From Robiginitomaculum sp. (lineage in GTDB: Bacteria > Pseudomonadota > Alphaproteobacteria > Caulobacterales > Maricaulaceae), in the NCBI GenBank assembly GCA_021776515.1, contig JAJFFS010000005.1:1-64000 (forward strand): a DNA stretch of 64,000 nt. Reading direction: 5' to 3'. Positions within the stretch are counted from its first letter, which is position 1; each line of letters begins with the position of its first letter. The notes beneath the pieces were generated by a model. That model made no database searches. It saw only the letters and a program-made list of their open reading frames with translations, and was not told the origin of the DNA. A program made the translations under genes and the position numbers. Positions 49,517 to 58,285 of this stretch are shown here, piece after piece.

Positions 49517-50326
49517 CTAAAATAAAACGACCAGAAAAATCACGGCTGACAAAAGCACCCGATAAATTGCAAAGGGCAATAATCCGATGCGTTCCACAAG
49601 GCGCATAAAAATGGCAATGGCCGCATAGGCAGCCAGTGCAGAAAGCCCCAGCACCACCATGCCATCGCCAAAGCTGGCCCCGTTAGCAGGCGGGTGGGTG
49701 TATAATGATGCCCCGGCAGCCAGGGCCAATGCCGCCAGCAACGGAATGGACATTAACATGGAAAACCGGGCGGCTTCTGTGCGCGATATACCCAGCGCAC
49801 GGGCAGCGGTCATGGTGATGCCAGAGCGGCTGGTACCGGGAATAAAAGCAAGCATTTGCGCCAGCCCAATCAGAAAAGCTGTTCGCCACCCGCTTTGCTC
49901 GACCGAGCCATTTTGCGTTGCCCAACGATCTGCTGCCCACAAGGGTATGGCAAAGCCAAGGCCTGCCCAGGCGATTATTTTGGGGTCGCGCAGCATATCA
50001 CTGGTACCACTCAGATAAAGCAAGGCACCAACAATCAAGGCAGGCGGCGTGGCAATAGCCAGAAGCCAGAACAGCCGTGCATTCGTTGTGGAAAATTGCC
50101 CGGTGACGACATCACTCATCCCGCCAAGGATGTGGGCAACATCCTTGCGGTAGTACGTAATAACCGCCAGCAAAGAGCCGCCATGAGCCATCAGGTCAAT
50201 GAGGGCACCCTGATCGGTAGCCCCCATAACTTTTGGCACGAGAATGAGGTGTGCTGACGAGCTGATTGGCAGAAATTCAGTTATACCCTGAATGATCGCC
50301 AATACGACAAGCTGCAACATTCCCAT
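49517..50326 (-). CDS. uppP: Undecaprenyl-diphosphatase UppP (BacA)
   Basis: 269 residues, polytopic. It dephosphorylates undecaprenyl diphosphate to recycle the peptidoglycan lipid carrier. Both family motifs are present: QGITEFLPISSSAHLILVPK near the N-terminus and AFIPGTSRSGITMTAARALG in the middle. About eight hydrophobic segments. It starts 8 bp after the M1 aminopeptidase stop and may be cotranscribed with it. Confidence 0.95.
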   Translation of the reverse strand: MGMLQLVVLAIIQGITEFLPISSSAHLILVPKVMGATDQGALIDLMAHGGSLLAVITYYRKDVAHILGGMSDVVTGQFSTTNARLFWLLAIATPPALIVGALLYLSGTSDMLRDPKIIAWAGLGFAIPLWAADRWATQNGSVEQSGWRTAFLIGLAQMLAFIPGTSRSGITMTAARALGISRTEAARFSMLMSIPLLAALALAAGASLYTHPPANGASFGDGMVVLGLSALAAYAAIAIFMRLVERIGLLPFAIYRVLLSAVIFLVVLF

Positions 50327-50334
50327 TTAGATGC

Positions 50335-53034
50335 TTAGCCCCGGTTTGCCAGTGCTTTGGCCAACTCTTCACCTTTGGCATCCTTAAAAGCAGAGCAGAG
50401 CGATATGCCCTCAAGGGTTTGTGCCAGCGAACGCTCATACCCTGGAGTTTTATCGGCCTGGGCCATGAAGAAAGCTTCGACCTCAGCCTGTTTTTCTGTG
50501 CTGCAAAAGGCTCCACCCATATTGGAGACGCTTGCTTTGCGCGTATCGGGCCTACGTGCCAGCACATCATCGAAACGTGCTGTTAGCCACTCCCAGCCTT
50601 CTTCGGTAAAGGGACCAAACATAAGACCGCCCAACAGACGCGTGCCTTCGCGATCGGTCAGGGGCTCACCTAATGCCCAATTGCGTAATTCAGCAGCCAG
50701 CGTCGCATCCCGAGTTGCACTTAGCGCCCCAAGAGCTGCGGCCCGTACCGCCGGGTTTCGTTCTTTTTCAAGAAGGTTTTGCAGGGCAGAAATGAACGGT
50801 TCTCCCTTGTCCTGTACTGCGGCAGTAAAAGCCATACCCATATCAGAAGGTGCCAATGGTGCAGCATCACTGCTGTTATCAAGGCCAACGAAATTCATCG
50901 CGCTGGCGACTAATGGTCCGCGTATTGCCGGGTCCTTCCCGGTTAAGGCCAGACGTCGTTTTAAGGCTGTCCGCAACAACTTATCACCACGACTGTCGCC
51001 TTTAATGGCGGCATAGCGCGGGCCAAAAGTTTTGCTGACAAAGGCGGCCATCGCCGGATCATCCCAGCCCAGAGCGCCGCCCTGAAAATTTGCAATGGAA
51101 TTAGCAGCGGCAGAAACCACGTCCCAGGCGGTGTGATTGGCCAGTTTTTCAATAAGGCCAAACCAGTTTTCACTGCTCATGCCGCCAGCCCGCAAGGCCG
51201 CCGTAGCACTGTCGCGCAGCGTCAGGGCTTCGCTGGCCGGCAAGGTATCGGCCTTGGCAATGAGTTTTTTCCAGGCCATATCATCAAGGGTGAAGCGGTA
51301 ATAACCGGCACCGCCTGCATTGGGCATGATATAATCCGGGGCTTGAGAACCGGGTAATTCTAGGGTTTCATTTTCCTTGCTCAGCATCATGCAGGATTTG
51401 AAAGCGACACCCTGATTTTCACCGGAAGTACAGAACGGTATTTTCCAGCGCCCATCTCCCTTGATTGCGGAGCCTAACGGCGCATAGGTGCTTTGGTGCA
51501 AATGCAGCACGGTTTTATCGTTTGCATGTTCCACACGCACATCCACACGCGGGGCGTGGGGCTGATCGACAAACGTGCGTAAGCTGTCGATAATTTCCGG
51601 GTGCCCGGAACCTTCACCAAGCGAGGTAAAAAAGTCATCGGCTGTGGCGGTTTTAAAGGCAAAGCGTTTCATGTGTTCGCGCACGCCGGCTTGAAAAGCA
51701 TCTTCGCCCACATAGCTTTCGGTCATGGCCAGAACGCCAGCGCCTTTTTGATAGGTAATACCGTCAAAGGCATCCCAAATGGCTGCATTACGGGTCACAG
51801 GTTCATGAATTTTACGGGTGCTGGCCAACGCATCCTGCCCCATAGCCCCCAGGGCACCGCGTAAAGTCGAGCGGTCAAATTCACCGTCCGGTTGCCATAG
51901 TCCCAAGGTTTTATTGCCCATCCATGTGGCAAAAGCCTCATTAAGCCAGATGTCGGTCCACCATTTGGGGGTGACAAGGTCGCCAAACCATTGGTGTGCC
52001 AGTTCATGGGCATTGACCGAGGCATAGGCGCGGCGTTGATTAAGTGATGACTCACCATCCATCAGCAGCAAAAACTCAGTAAAGACAATGGCACCCGGGT
52101 TTTCCATAGCGCCGAAATTAAAGTCTGGCGCAGCGATTAGGTCCAGCTTGGCGTAAGGATAAGGGGTCCCAAAATATTCCTCTTGCACGGTAACAATACT
52201 TGCTGTGTTTTTCAGCGCATAAGCTATTTGGCTGCCATTGCCCTTGGTGGTGATACCGCGCAACGGTACGGGATAATCACGAACGCTATTGGGCGGCATT
52301 TCTGCCCATGTGTTGACATCATAAGGGCCAACGGCAAACGCTAAAAGGTAGGTTGGTAGAGGTTTGGTTTGCGCAAAGTCATAACGCACCATGCCATCTT
52401 CCAACTCAACCGCGCTGGTTTGTGGTGTGTTGGTTATGACCACATCGTCTTTGGGTGCTGTGACAGAAATATCAAAGGGAACCTTGAAGCGCGGTTCATC
52501 AAAGCTGGGGAAAATTTTGCGGGCGGCAATGGCTTCAAGCTGACTGACGATATAGGAGTTGCCATCGCGCTGTACCTGATAAAGCCCATCAAGTGACTGA
52601 TTAAATGGGGCATGAAAGTCAAACTGCAAAGTTGCGGTGCCGGGACCCGTTACAGTATCAAGGGTAATCAGAGACACCCCTGGTTCAGATGATTCCTGAT
52701 AGCTGGCAGGAATACTGCTACCATTTTCCAGCGTCAGTACAGCACTATCAATGGTCAAACCCTCGCCGTGCATCCAAAAGCCCTTTACGGCCTTTTCCAG
52801 ATTTACTTCAATGGAAACCGTTCCCGAGAAATCTTTAGTGTCAGGGTCTATCACCAGACTAAGCGTATATGATGTTGGTTCTATACCCGTAGGTAATTGA
52901 CCAACAGGAGGTTTATCAAGCTGCGGCGTAACTGGTGTTTGCACGCTAACTGTTTCATGCCCACCAGTTGTTGAATCCGAGCCGCAAGAAGCAAGTATTG
53001 CTCCCGCCATAATTCCAGTGATGATAAAACGCAT
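50335..53034 (-). CDS. M1 family aminopeptidase, predicted lipoprotein
   Basis: 899 residues. Zinc aminopeptidase removing N-terminal residues from peptides. A lipoprotein signal (MRFIITGIMAGAILASCGSD, Cys at position 17) implies a membrane-anchored periplasmic enzyme, unlike cytoplasmic PepN. It has the exopeptidase motif FGAMENPGAIVFTE, zinc site HELAHQWFGD with downstream NEAFATW, and a C-terminal ERAP1-like helical domain (about 520-890). Confidence 0.93.
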   Translation of the reverse strand: MRFIITGIMAGAILASCGSDSTTGGHETVSVQTPVTPQLDKPPVGQLPTGIEPTSYTLSLVIDPDTKDFSGTVSIEVNLEKAVKGFWMHGEGLTIDSAVLTLENGSSIPASYQESSEPGVSLITLDTVTGPGTATLQFDFHAPFNQSLDGLYQVQRDGNSYIVSQLEAIAARKIFPSFDEPRFKVPFDISVTAPKDDVVITNTPQTSAVELEDGMVRYDFAQTKPLPTYLLAFAVGPYDVNTWAEMPPNSVRDYPVPLRGITTKGNGSQIAYALKNTASIVTVQEEYFGTPYPYAKLDLIAAPDFNFGAMENPGAIVFTEFLLLMDGESSLNQRRAYASVNAHELAHQWFGDLVTPKWWTDIWLNEAFATWMGNKTLGLWQPDGEFDRSTLRGALGAMGQDALASTRKIHEPVTRNAAIWDAFDGITYQKGAGVLAMTESYVGEDAFQAGVREHMKRFAFKTATADDFFTSLGEGSGHPEIIDSLRTFVDQPHAPRVDVRVEHANDKTVLHLHQSTYAPLGSAIKGDGRWKIPFCTSGENQGVAFKSCMMLSKENETLELPGSQAPDYIMPNAGGAGYYRFTLDDMAWKKLIAKADTLPASEALTLRDSATAALRAGGMSSENWFGLIEKLANHTAWDVVSAAANSIANFQGGALGWDDPAMAAFVSKTFGPRYAAIKGDSRGDKLLRTALKRRLALTGKDPAIRGPLVASAMNFVGLDNSSDAAPLAPSDMGMAFTAAVQDKGEPFISALQNLLEKERNPAVRAAALGALSATRDATLAAELRNWALGEPLTDREGTRLLGGLMFGPFTEEGWEWLTARFDDVLARRPDTRKASVSNMGGAFCSTEKQAEVEAFFMAQADKTPGYERSLAQTLEGISLCSAFKDAKGEELAKALANRG

Positions 53035-53165
53035 GGTTTCCTCCCAGTTTGCGGTCTACAGCCCCCGCTGCCTGGTGGGTATAGGGCATTGCCGGAGAGG
53101 TGCAAATTAAACTTTGGAAGCCTTTGGTGTTTGACCGCTAAATCACAGCACGATATGTGGTCGTT

Positions 53166-54128
53166 ATGCCGCATGATGCAATCCATAACCCCGGACCAGG
53201 CCGTCACCAACCAGAGCACGCCATGCGTTCCACCCACATGGTGACCGCCGCATCTGTGGCTGTGGCGGCCATACTGGTTGGCGCAAAGCTGTGGGCTTAT
53301 GCGATTTCGCATTCGGTTGCTATGTTGGCCACATTTGCAGACAGTGCCCTGGATCTGGCAGCATCATTGACTACTTTCTATGCAGTGCGTTATGCGGCGG
53401 CACCAGCAGATCGTGAGCACCGTTACGGCCATGGTAAAGCCGAAAGTTTTGCCAGCCTGTTTCAAGCGTTATTGGTGGCTATTTCTGCGGCGCTGGTGGC
53501 CCGAGAATCTGTTGCCAGGTTACTCAATCCACGTGAGGTCGAACATGGTACACTGGCGATGGCCGTGATGGTGTTATCTGTTGTGCTGACAATTGTGCTG
53601 GTCTGGGGGCAAAGTCGGGCTATTCGCCAAAGTGGTTCTGTAGCAGTAATGGGTGATCGGGCACATTATATTTCAGATATTGGCGCTAATGTTTCGGTGA
53701 TCGCCGGGATTGCCCTGACAGTGTACGCCGGGCTTGGCTGGGCGGATGCTTTGGTTGGCCTTGGCATTGCGGGCTGGCTGGTATGGACAGCCTGGGGGGT
53801 AGCTCGAGGTGCGCTGGATCAAATGCTGGATCGTGAATTGCCGGATGAAGAACGTCGCCGGATTAAAAAGCTGACACTGGAAGTGCCCGGCGTATTATCC
53901 ATTCATGAATTGCGGACCCGGGCTGCTGGTATTTTTGTGCATATCCAGTTCCATGTGGACATGGACCCCCAAATCACTTTGGCAGAGGCTCACAAAATTG
54001 TTGTCGAGGTCGAAAAACGTCTTTTGAAAGCCTTTCCGGCAGCCGATATTCTCATCCATCCTGATCCTGACGGCGAAGCCGAGCCGCACGGAATTTCTCA
54101 TTTTAGTGGCAATGGTGAAACCCACTAA
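53166..54128 (+). CDS. Cation diffusion facilitator family efflux transporter
   Basis: About 320 residues, FieF-like. It exports divalent metal (Zn, Fe or similar) by proton antiport. Metal-site residues are visible in helix 2 (TFADSALDLAASLTTFYAVR) and helix 5 (GDRAHYISDIGANVSVIAGI); HRYGHGKAESFASLFQA is the conserved loop. The C-terminal cytoplasmic metallochaperone-like domain follows (GVLSIHELRTRAAGIFVHIQ). Metal specificity cannot be read. The next gene starts inside its stop (TAATG). Confidence 0.93.
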   Translation: MPHDAIHNPGPGRHQPEHAMRSTHMVTAASVAVAAILVGAKLWAYAISHSVAMLATFADSALDLAASLTTFYAVRYAAAPADREHRYGHGKAESFASLFQALLVAISAALVARESVARLLNPREVEHGTLAMAVMVLSVVLTIVLVWGQSRAIRQSGSVAVMGDRAHYISDIGANVSVIAGIALTVYAGLGWADALVGLGIAGWLVWTAWGVARGALDQMLDRELPDEERRRIKKLTLEVPGVLSIHELRTRAAGIFVHIQFHVDMDPQITLAEAHKIVVEVEKRLLKAFPAADILIHPDPDGEAEPHGISHFSGNGETH

Positions 54129-54805
54129 TGCGTATTTTATATCATTGGCCGCTGGATCCTTTCTCTCGCATGGCCCGTTTGGCGCTGGCGGAAAAACGCC
54201 TGACGTTCAAACTTTCGCGGGTTGAGCATACCGATGACCCGGCCAAAATTCTGACGCTTAATCCCGCAGGTACAACGCCGGTTTTGCGTGATGAAAGTGG
54301 CGCCGAACCCATTGTGGTGGTTGAGGCGCGGCCAATTCTGGAGTACCTGGACGAAGCCCGGGAGGCCGCCCCCCTTTTGCCAGCGGATATTGCTGCACGC
54401 GCCGAAGTTCGCCGTCTGGTAGAATGGTTCAGCGTAAAGTTTCATGCCGAGGTTAATGCCTATATTTTGCATGAGCGGCTGGAGAAGTCCCTCATTGGTG
54501 GTGGTTCGCCAGATGCGGGCCTTATGCGCGAAGGCCGTTCGCATTTGCGCTGGCACATGGCGCATATCAATCACCTTATCGAGTCGCGTGACTGGTTGGC
54601 CGGGACAAATTTGACCCAGGCCGATATTGCGGCGGCGGCACAATTATCCTGCCTAGATTATCTGGGCGAGGTACCATGGGACGAATTTGCGCTGGCCAAG
54701 TCCTGGTATGGGCGCTTTAAGTCCAGGCCCTCCTTTCGCGCCCTTTTAACCGATGTCCTACCCGGTATGCCCCCCGCAAAGCATTATGCCGACCTCGACT
54801 TTTGA
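54128..54805 (+). CDS. Glutathione S-transferase family protein
   Basis: 225 residues. The N-terminal thioredoxin-like domain has YHWPLDPFSRMARLALAEKR and NPAGTTPVLRDESG with VEARPILEYLDE (glutathione-site region). The all-helical C-terminal domain has the conserved NLTQADIAAAAQLSCLDYLG. Substrate unknown. It is coupled to the CDF gene (TAATG) and overlaps the queG start by about 20 bp, giving a CDF-GST-queG operon. Confidence 0.9.
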   Translation: MRILYHWPLDPFSRMARLALAEKRLTFKLSRVEHTDDPAKILTLNPAGTTPVLRDESGAEPIVVVEARPILEYLDEAREAAPLLPADIAARAEVRRLVEWFSVKFHAEVNAYILHERLEKSLIGGGSPDAGLMREGRSHLRWHMAHINHLIESRDWLAGTNLTQADIAAAAQLSCLDYLGEVPWDEFALAKSWYGRFKSRPSFRALLTDVLPGMPPAKHYADLDF

Positions 54806-55913
54806 AACCTTGATAGAGGCGCTTCGTGCCAAGGCGCAGACGTGCGGTTTTGATGTCTGCCGGATTGCCAGCGCCAGCGTACCCTGGCGGGCTGGTGATG
54901 AGTTGCAAGGTTATGTGGATGAGGGTCATCACGGCTCTATGGACTGGATGCAGTCCACGTTAACCCGGCGCAGCCACCCCACAAACATGTGGGCCGAAGC
55001 CCGCAGTGCCATTGTGCTGGGCGTTAATTATGGCCCGTCCACTGACCCGCTGGCGGCGCTGGCTCATAAATCCAGAGGCATCATATCAGTTTATGCGCAA
55101 GGCGGTGATTACCACAAGCTGGTCAAAAAACGCCTCAAAGCACTGGCAGGATGGGTGGCTATGCAGACCGGTGAAGAGGTCAAGGTATTTGTCGATACCG
55201 CACCCTTGATGGAAAAACCTCTGGCGGCGCGTTCCGGGCTGGGCTGGCAGGGCAAACATACCAATCTTGTGTCGCGGGATTTTGGGTCATGGTTGTTTCT
55301 GGGGGTAATTTTATCGGCCTGTGATTTACCTGCTGATACGGCCAGCGAAGACCATTGCGGTTCCTGCACGTCCTGCCTTGATATTTGCCCGACCGGGGCT
55401 TTTCCCGCACCCTATAAAATTGATGCCCGGCGCTGTATTTCCTATCTGACGATCGAACATGACGGCCCCATTGCCAATGAACTGCGCCCGCTTATGGGAA
55501 ACCGCATTTATGGCTGTGATGATTGTCTGGCCGTGTGCCCGTGGAATAAATACGCCGTGCGCGGGCAAGAGGCGCTATTATGGCCCCGAGCAGAAAACAG
55601 CCTACCCGAACTTGATGAGCTTAGCCGGTTATCAGATGCGCAGTTCCGCGATCATTTTGCCGGCTCGCCCATTAAACGTGCCGGGCGCAACCGCTTTGTG
55701 CGCAACGTGCTGATTGCCATTGGCAACAGCGCCAACCCGGCGCTTGCCCCTGCCGTCCGGGCGCGCCTGAAAGATGACAGCGTACAGGTGCGCGATGCTG
55801 CCGTATGGGCGCTCAGATGCTTGTCGCCCAATGAAGACTTTGAGGCGTTACGCGCCGCCTGTACCCCTGATGAGGCAGACGAAACAATATTGGCGCAATG
55901 GCAAGGGGGATAA
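54786..55913 (+). CDS. queG: Epoxyqueuosine reductase QueG
   Basis: 375 residues from the ATG at 54786; the longer track ORF reads into the GST gene without better support. It performs the last step of queuosine synthesis in tRNA using cobalamin and two [4Fe-4S] clusters. The clusters are evident (CGSCTSCLDICPTGAF and GCDDCLAVCPWNKYA), as is VFVDTAPLMEKPLAARSGLG with the catalytic Asp. A C-terminal HEAT-like part (ALAPAVRARLKDDSVQVRDA) binds tRNA in the family. Confidence 0.95.
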   Translation: MPTSTFETLIEALRAKAQTCGFDVCRIASASVPWRAGDELQGYVDEGHHGSMDWMQSTLTRRSHPTNMWAEARSAIVLGVNYGPSTDPLAALAHKSRGIISVYAQGGDYHKLVKKRLKALAGWVAMQTGEEVKVFVDTAPLMEKPLAARSGLGWQGKHTNLVSRDFGSWLFLGVILSACDLPADTASEDHCGSCTSCLDICPTGAFPAPYKIDARRCISYLTIEHDGPIANELRPLMGNRIYGCDDCLAVCPWNKYAVRGQEALLWPRAENSLPELDELSRLSDAQFRDHFAGSPIKRAGRNRFVRNVLIAIGNSANPALAPAVRARLKDDSVQVRDAAVWALRCLSPNEDFEALRAACTPDEADETILAQWQGG

Positions 55914-55963
55914 AGTGACCATATCAAACAAAATCAAATGAGTTGATGAGGTATTCGTATTCA

Positions 55964-55995
55964 CTCATCCTTATTTTGAGCTTGTCGAAAGATGG
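55964..55995. repeat. Degenerate copy of the gagcttgtcgaa repeat
   Basis: ctcatccttattttgagctt followed by gtcgaaagatgg matches arm 2 of the inverted repeat at 56546-56572 apart from a 4-5-bp insertion and one substitution. Confidence 0.65.
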
Positions 55996-56176
55996 CGTAA
56001 GGGCTGATACCTTATCCGACAACCTTTATGTACAAGACTTTTCAGGTACTATTCACATTGTCAAAGAGCCGTACAAACTGGCAATAATCCACTTTGCACA
56101 TCATCAGTATGCGCCCGTTTCCCACTCCGGGGATAAGTGATTCTGCCTATCCGTCATAACCCATCTTTCACAGGCT

Positions 56177-56259
56177 CCCCGGGCTTTTGGACCCGGGGTT
56201 CACACCAACATTCACGGCACTATGGACCCCGGCTCAAGGCCGGTAACCCTGATGAATGT
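56177..56259. repeat. Two adjacent REP-like hairpins
   Basis: First: ccccggg / cccgggg at 56177-56183 and 56192-56198. Second: acattca (56208-56214) pairs with tgaatgt (56253-56259) around an inner ccgg...ccgg hairpin. The style resembles the element at 49372. Confidence 0.55.
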
Positions 56260-56463
56260 GAGGGGCGTTATGGGGCAACAAGCCTCATCTGAGGGACAAT
56301 TATGTGCATTTTGCTTGCCATAAGCCTGATTTATGGGGCGCATGAAGGACAATTAAGGGGCAGCACATGCCCTTCGGCTGCAGAACGGGGATAAGATGCG
56401 ATTTATCTGCCTAAACCGTCACCCCGGCGCAGGTGAGGTATAATTTTTTGTGGTGATGGTTTC

Positions 56464-56572
56464 CCATCCTTCGACAAGCTCAGGATGAGGAAGAAAGGAA
56501 GAAAGGAAGAAAGGAAGAAAGGAAGGAAATAAAACATAACATGCACCTCATCCTGAGCTTGTCGAAGGATGG
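56464..56572. repeat. Perfect 27-bp inverted repeat enclosing an 8-bp tandem array
   Basis: The arm at 56464-56490 (ccatccttcgacaagctcag...) is the exact reverse complement of 56546-56572. The spacer starts with four copies of aagaaagg (56491-56522) and a partial fifth. The arm core cttcgacaagctcag is a widely seen interspersed motif in alphaproteobacteria. Confidence 0.85.
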
Positions 56573-56742
56573 AGGAACGCTGCCCTGATCTTTTGAGGTT
56601 CAGTCCGAAGAAGGTTTTTGCACCTCGAGCCTATTCCGGCCTTCGTTTTCACAAGGGTAAACTGGCCGGAGCTAGCGGCATATTATTTTCTCTATTTTTA
56701 GGCAGGGTTAGAGAGGGAAATAGTCTTACATACCCAGAACAA

Positions 56743-57393
56743 TTATTGCTGTCGCAGGGCTTCGCGGATTTGCCCGCGTACCAGCAGAGCCTCAACGCTG
56801 GTTGGGTCGTGCATCAACGCGGCCTCAATATCGTTTTTGGCATTTTGAAGATCATTCTCAAACAGCAGAACTGCCGCCCGCAAACGCAAAGACAGGGCAT
56901 CATCCGGGCGCAGGTCCAGTGCCGTATCGAGGTCTGCGTGCGCTGCGCCAGGTTGTTCCAGCGCCATCAGGGCGCGGGCGCGGTTAGTGTGTAAACCAGC
57001 ATTGTTTTTTTCTATGTCCAGGGCGCGTGTTAAGACCCGCAAGGCCTCTTTGGGCATGTTGGCTTGCAGCCAGGCTTCGCCGGATTGCCCAAGTGCCTCG
57101 GTTCGCAAGGCATCATCACCTATATCAGGGGCATAGGCCAGTGCCTCCAGTTTTTCTGCGGCATTGGCATAATCCCGTAATCCCAGCAAGGCCATGGCAA
57201 CGCAGTGGCGCGCCGGTGCCGCCCCGCCCTCATTTTGCCAGATCAGGGCATCTTCATAGGCCTTTGAGGGTGTGCTGTGAGCTTTGGCAAGGCAGGTGCG
57301 GTAGTGCAGACTTTCATCGACAGGGGCTTGCGCGCTTGTAACAACAGCCATGGGGCCAAGCCATAAAAACACGGATACAAATACACTACGCAT
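56743..57393 (-). CDS. Exported TPR protein
   Basis: 216 residues from the ATG at 57393, which has aaagagag upstream and opens a signal peptide (MRSVFVSVFLWLGPMAVVTS, ending AQA). The track start at 57504 would overlap the hydrolase gene. At least four TPR units follow (NAAEKLEALAYAPDIGDDAL, KEALRVLTRALDIEKNNAGL, GAAHADLDTALDLRPDDALS, NAKNDIEAALMHDPTSVEAL). Likely a periplasmic scaffold; partner unknown. Downstream of and codirectional with the hydrolase. Confidence 0.82.
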   Translation of the reverse strand: MRSVFVSVFLWLGPMAVVTSAQAPVDESLHYRTCLAKAHSTPSKAYEDALIWQNEGGAAPARHCVAMALLGLRDYANAAEKLEALAYAPDIGDDALRTEALGQSGEAWLQANMPKEALRVLTRALDIEKNNAGLHTNRARALMALEQPGAAHADLDTALDLRPDDALSLRLRAAVLLFENDLQNAKNDIEAALMHDPTSVEALLVRGQIREALRQQ

Positions 57394-57457
57394 GATACAT
57401 CTCTCTTTACCTGGCTTTTGTGGACGCCGTAAAGCCACAAGACAAATCACAATCAAG

Positions 57458-58237
57458 TCACGGGGTATTTGCAAGTGTATTCTCGTAAAGCGTGCAAAGT
57501 TCATCCAGCGTTATGGTCAGGCGAGCCAGATCATCGGGGGTGGACAAGCGATGATCGCCGCTCTTGGACAAGCTGAACACCACGTTCTGGCTTTGCAGTC
57601 GGGCGACCAGCTCCAGTGCATGGGACCACGGCACGCTTTCATCCATCAAACCTTGCAAAATGCGCACCGGGCCATCAAAGGCAATGGGGCCACCCATCAG
57701 AAGATGCAAGCGGCCATCTTCAATAAGGGCATTGGTGATGGGGGTGGGTTCGTCGTCATAATCCGAAGGTTCATGATAAACGCCCCGTTCAACGATCAGG
57801 CGGCGGGTGTCGTTATCAAAATTTTTCCACATCAGTTTTTCAGTAAAATCCGCCGCCGGGGCGATGAGCGCCAGCGCCTTGATTTTTTCAGGGCGTGCTA
57901 ATGCCAGCAATAGCGCAATCCAGCCGCCCATGGACGAGCCAAGGGCAATGGCACCATCGGTGCACAGCTTGTCCAGCACCAAAAGTGCATCCTCGCGCCA
58001 GTGGCTTATGGTGCCATCTTCAAATTTCCCCGATGAAAGCCCGTGGCCGAAATAATCAAAGCGCACAAAGGCGCGGCCCTTGCCCTTTGCCCCGTCATCC
58101 ACTGCCTGCGCCTTGGTGCCATCCATGTCCGAGCGAAACCCGCCCAGCCAGAGAATCGCCGGGCCTTTGCCCGCACGGATACGGCAGGCGATTTTTTCAC
58201 CCGTTTTGGTTTTCAATATTGTAAGATCATCTGCCAT
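57458..58237 (-). CDS. Alpha/beta hydrolase
   Basis: 259 residues from the ATG giving MADDLTILKTKTG (seven codons after the track start). The catalytic elbow GSSMGGWIALLLAL has the Ser nucleophile, an Asp lies in the ILQGLMDESVPW region, and the His is in KSGDHRLSTPDDLARL. The oxyanion region is AILWLGGFRSDMDG. It resembles small carboxylesterases of the ABHD10 type; the natural substrate is unknown. Divergent from the glycosyltransferase gene. Confidence 0.87.
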   Translation of the reverse strand: MADDLTILKTKTGEKIACRIRAGKGPAILWLGGFRSDMDGTKAQAVDDGAKGKGRAFVRFDYFGHGLSSGKFEDGTISHWREDALLVLDKLCTDGAIALGSSMGGWIALLLALARPEKIKALALIAPAADFTEKLMWKNFDNDTRRLIVERGVYHEPSDYDDEPTPITNALIEDGRLHLLMGGPIAFDGPVRILQGLMDESVPWSHALELVARLQSQNVVFSLSKSGDHRLSTPDDLARLTITLDELCTLYENTLANTP

Positions 58238-58285
58238 GTGCGTACAAGAATAGTACATTAACTATGGGTCTTGGGAAGGCGGTAG

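Larger units (their letters stand above)
55914..56742. other. Gene-free repeat island
   Basis: About 830 bp without a credible gene between queG and the TPR gene. It contains a degenerate and two perfect copies of a gagcttgtcgaa-type repeat, GC-rich REP-like hairpins, an 8-bp tandem array and two ggacaatta direct repeats (about 56292 and 56348). The ORFs the track lists here (55943, 56569) run through these repeats. Confidence 0.75.

Noticed and set aside
55943-56140. 65-aa ORF after queG
   Set aside because: It runs through the gagcttgtcgaa repeat (LSLSKDG), a frequent cause of false ORFs.
56569-56994. 141-aa ORF
   Set aside because: Starts in the inverted repeat and is antisense to the TPR gene; no coding character.
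57350-57901. 183-aa ORF
   Set aside because: Antisense shadow of the alpha/beta hydrolase, whose catalytic motifs are clear on the other strand.
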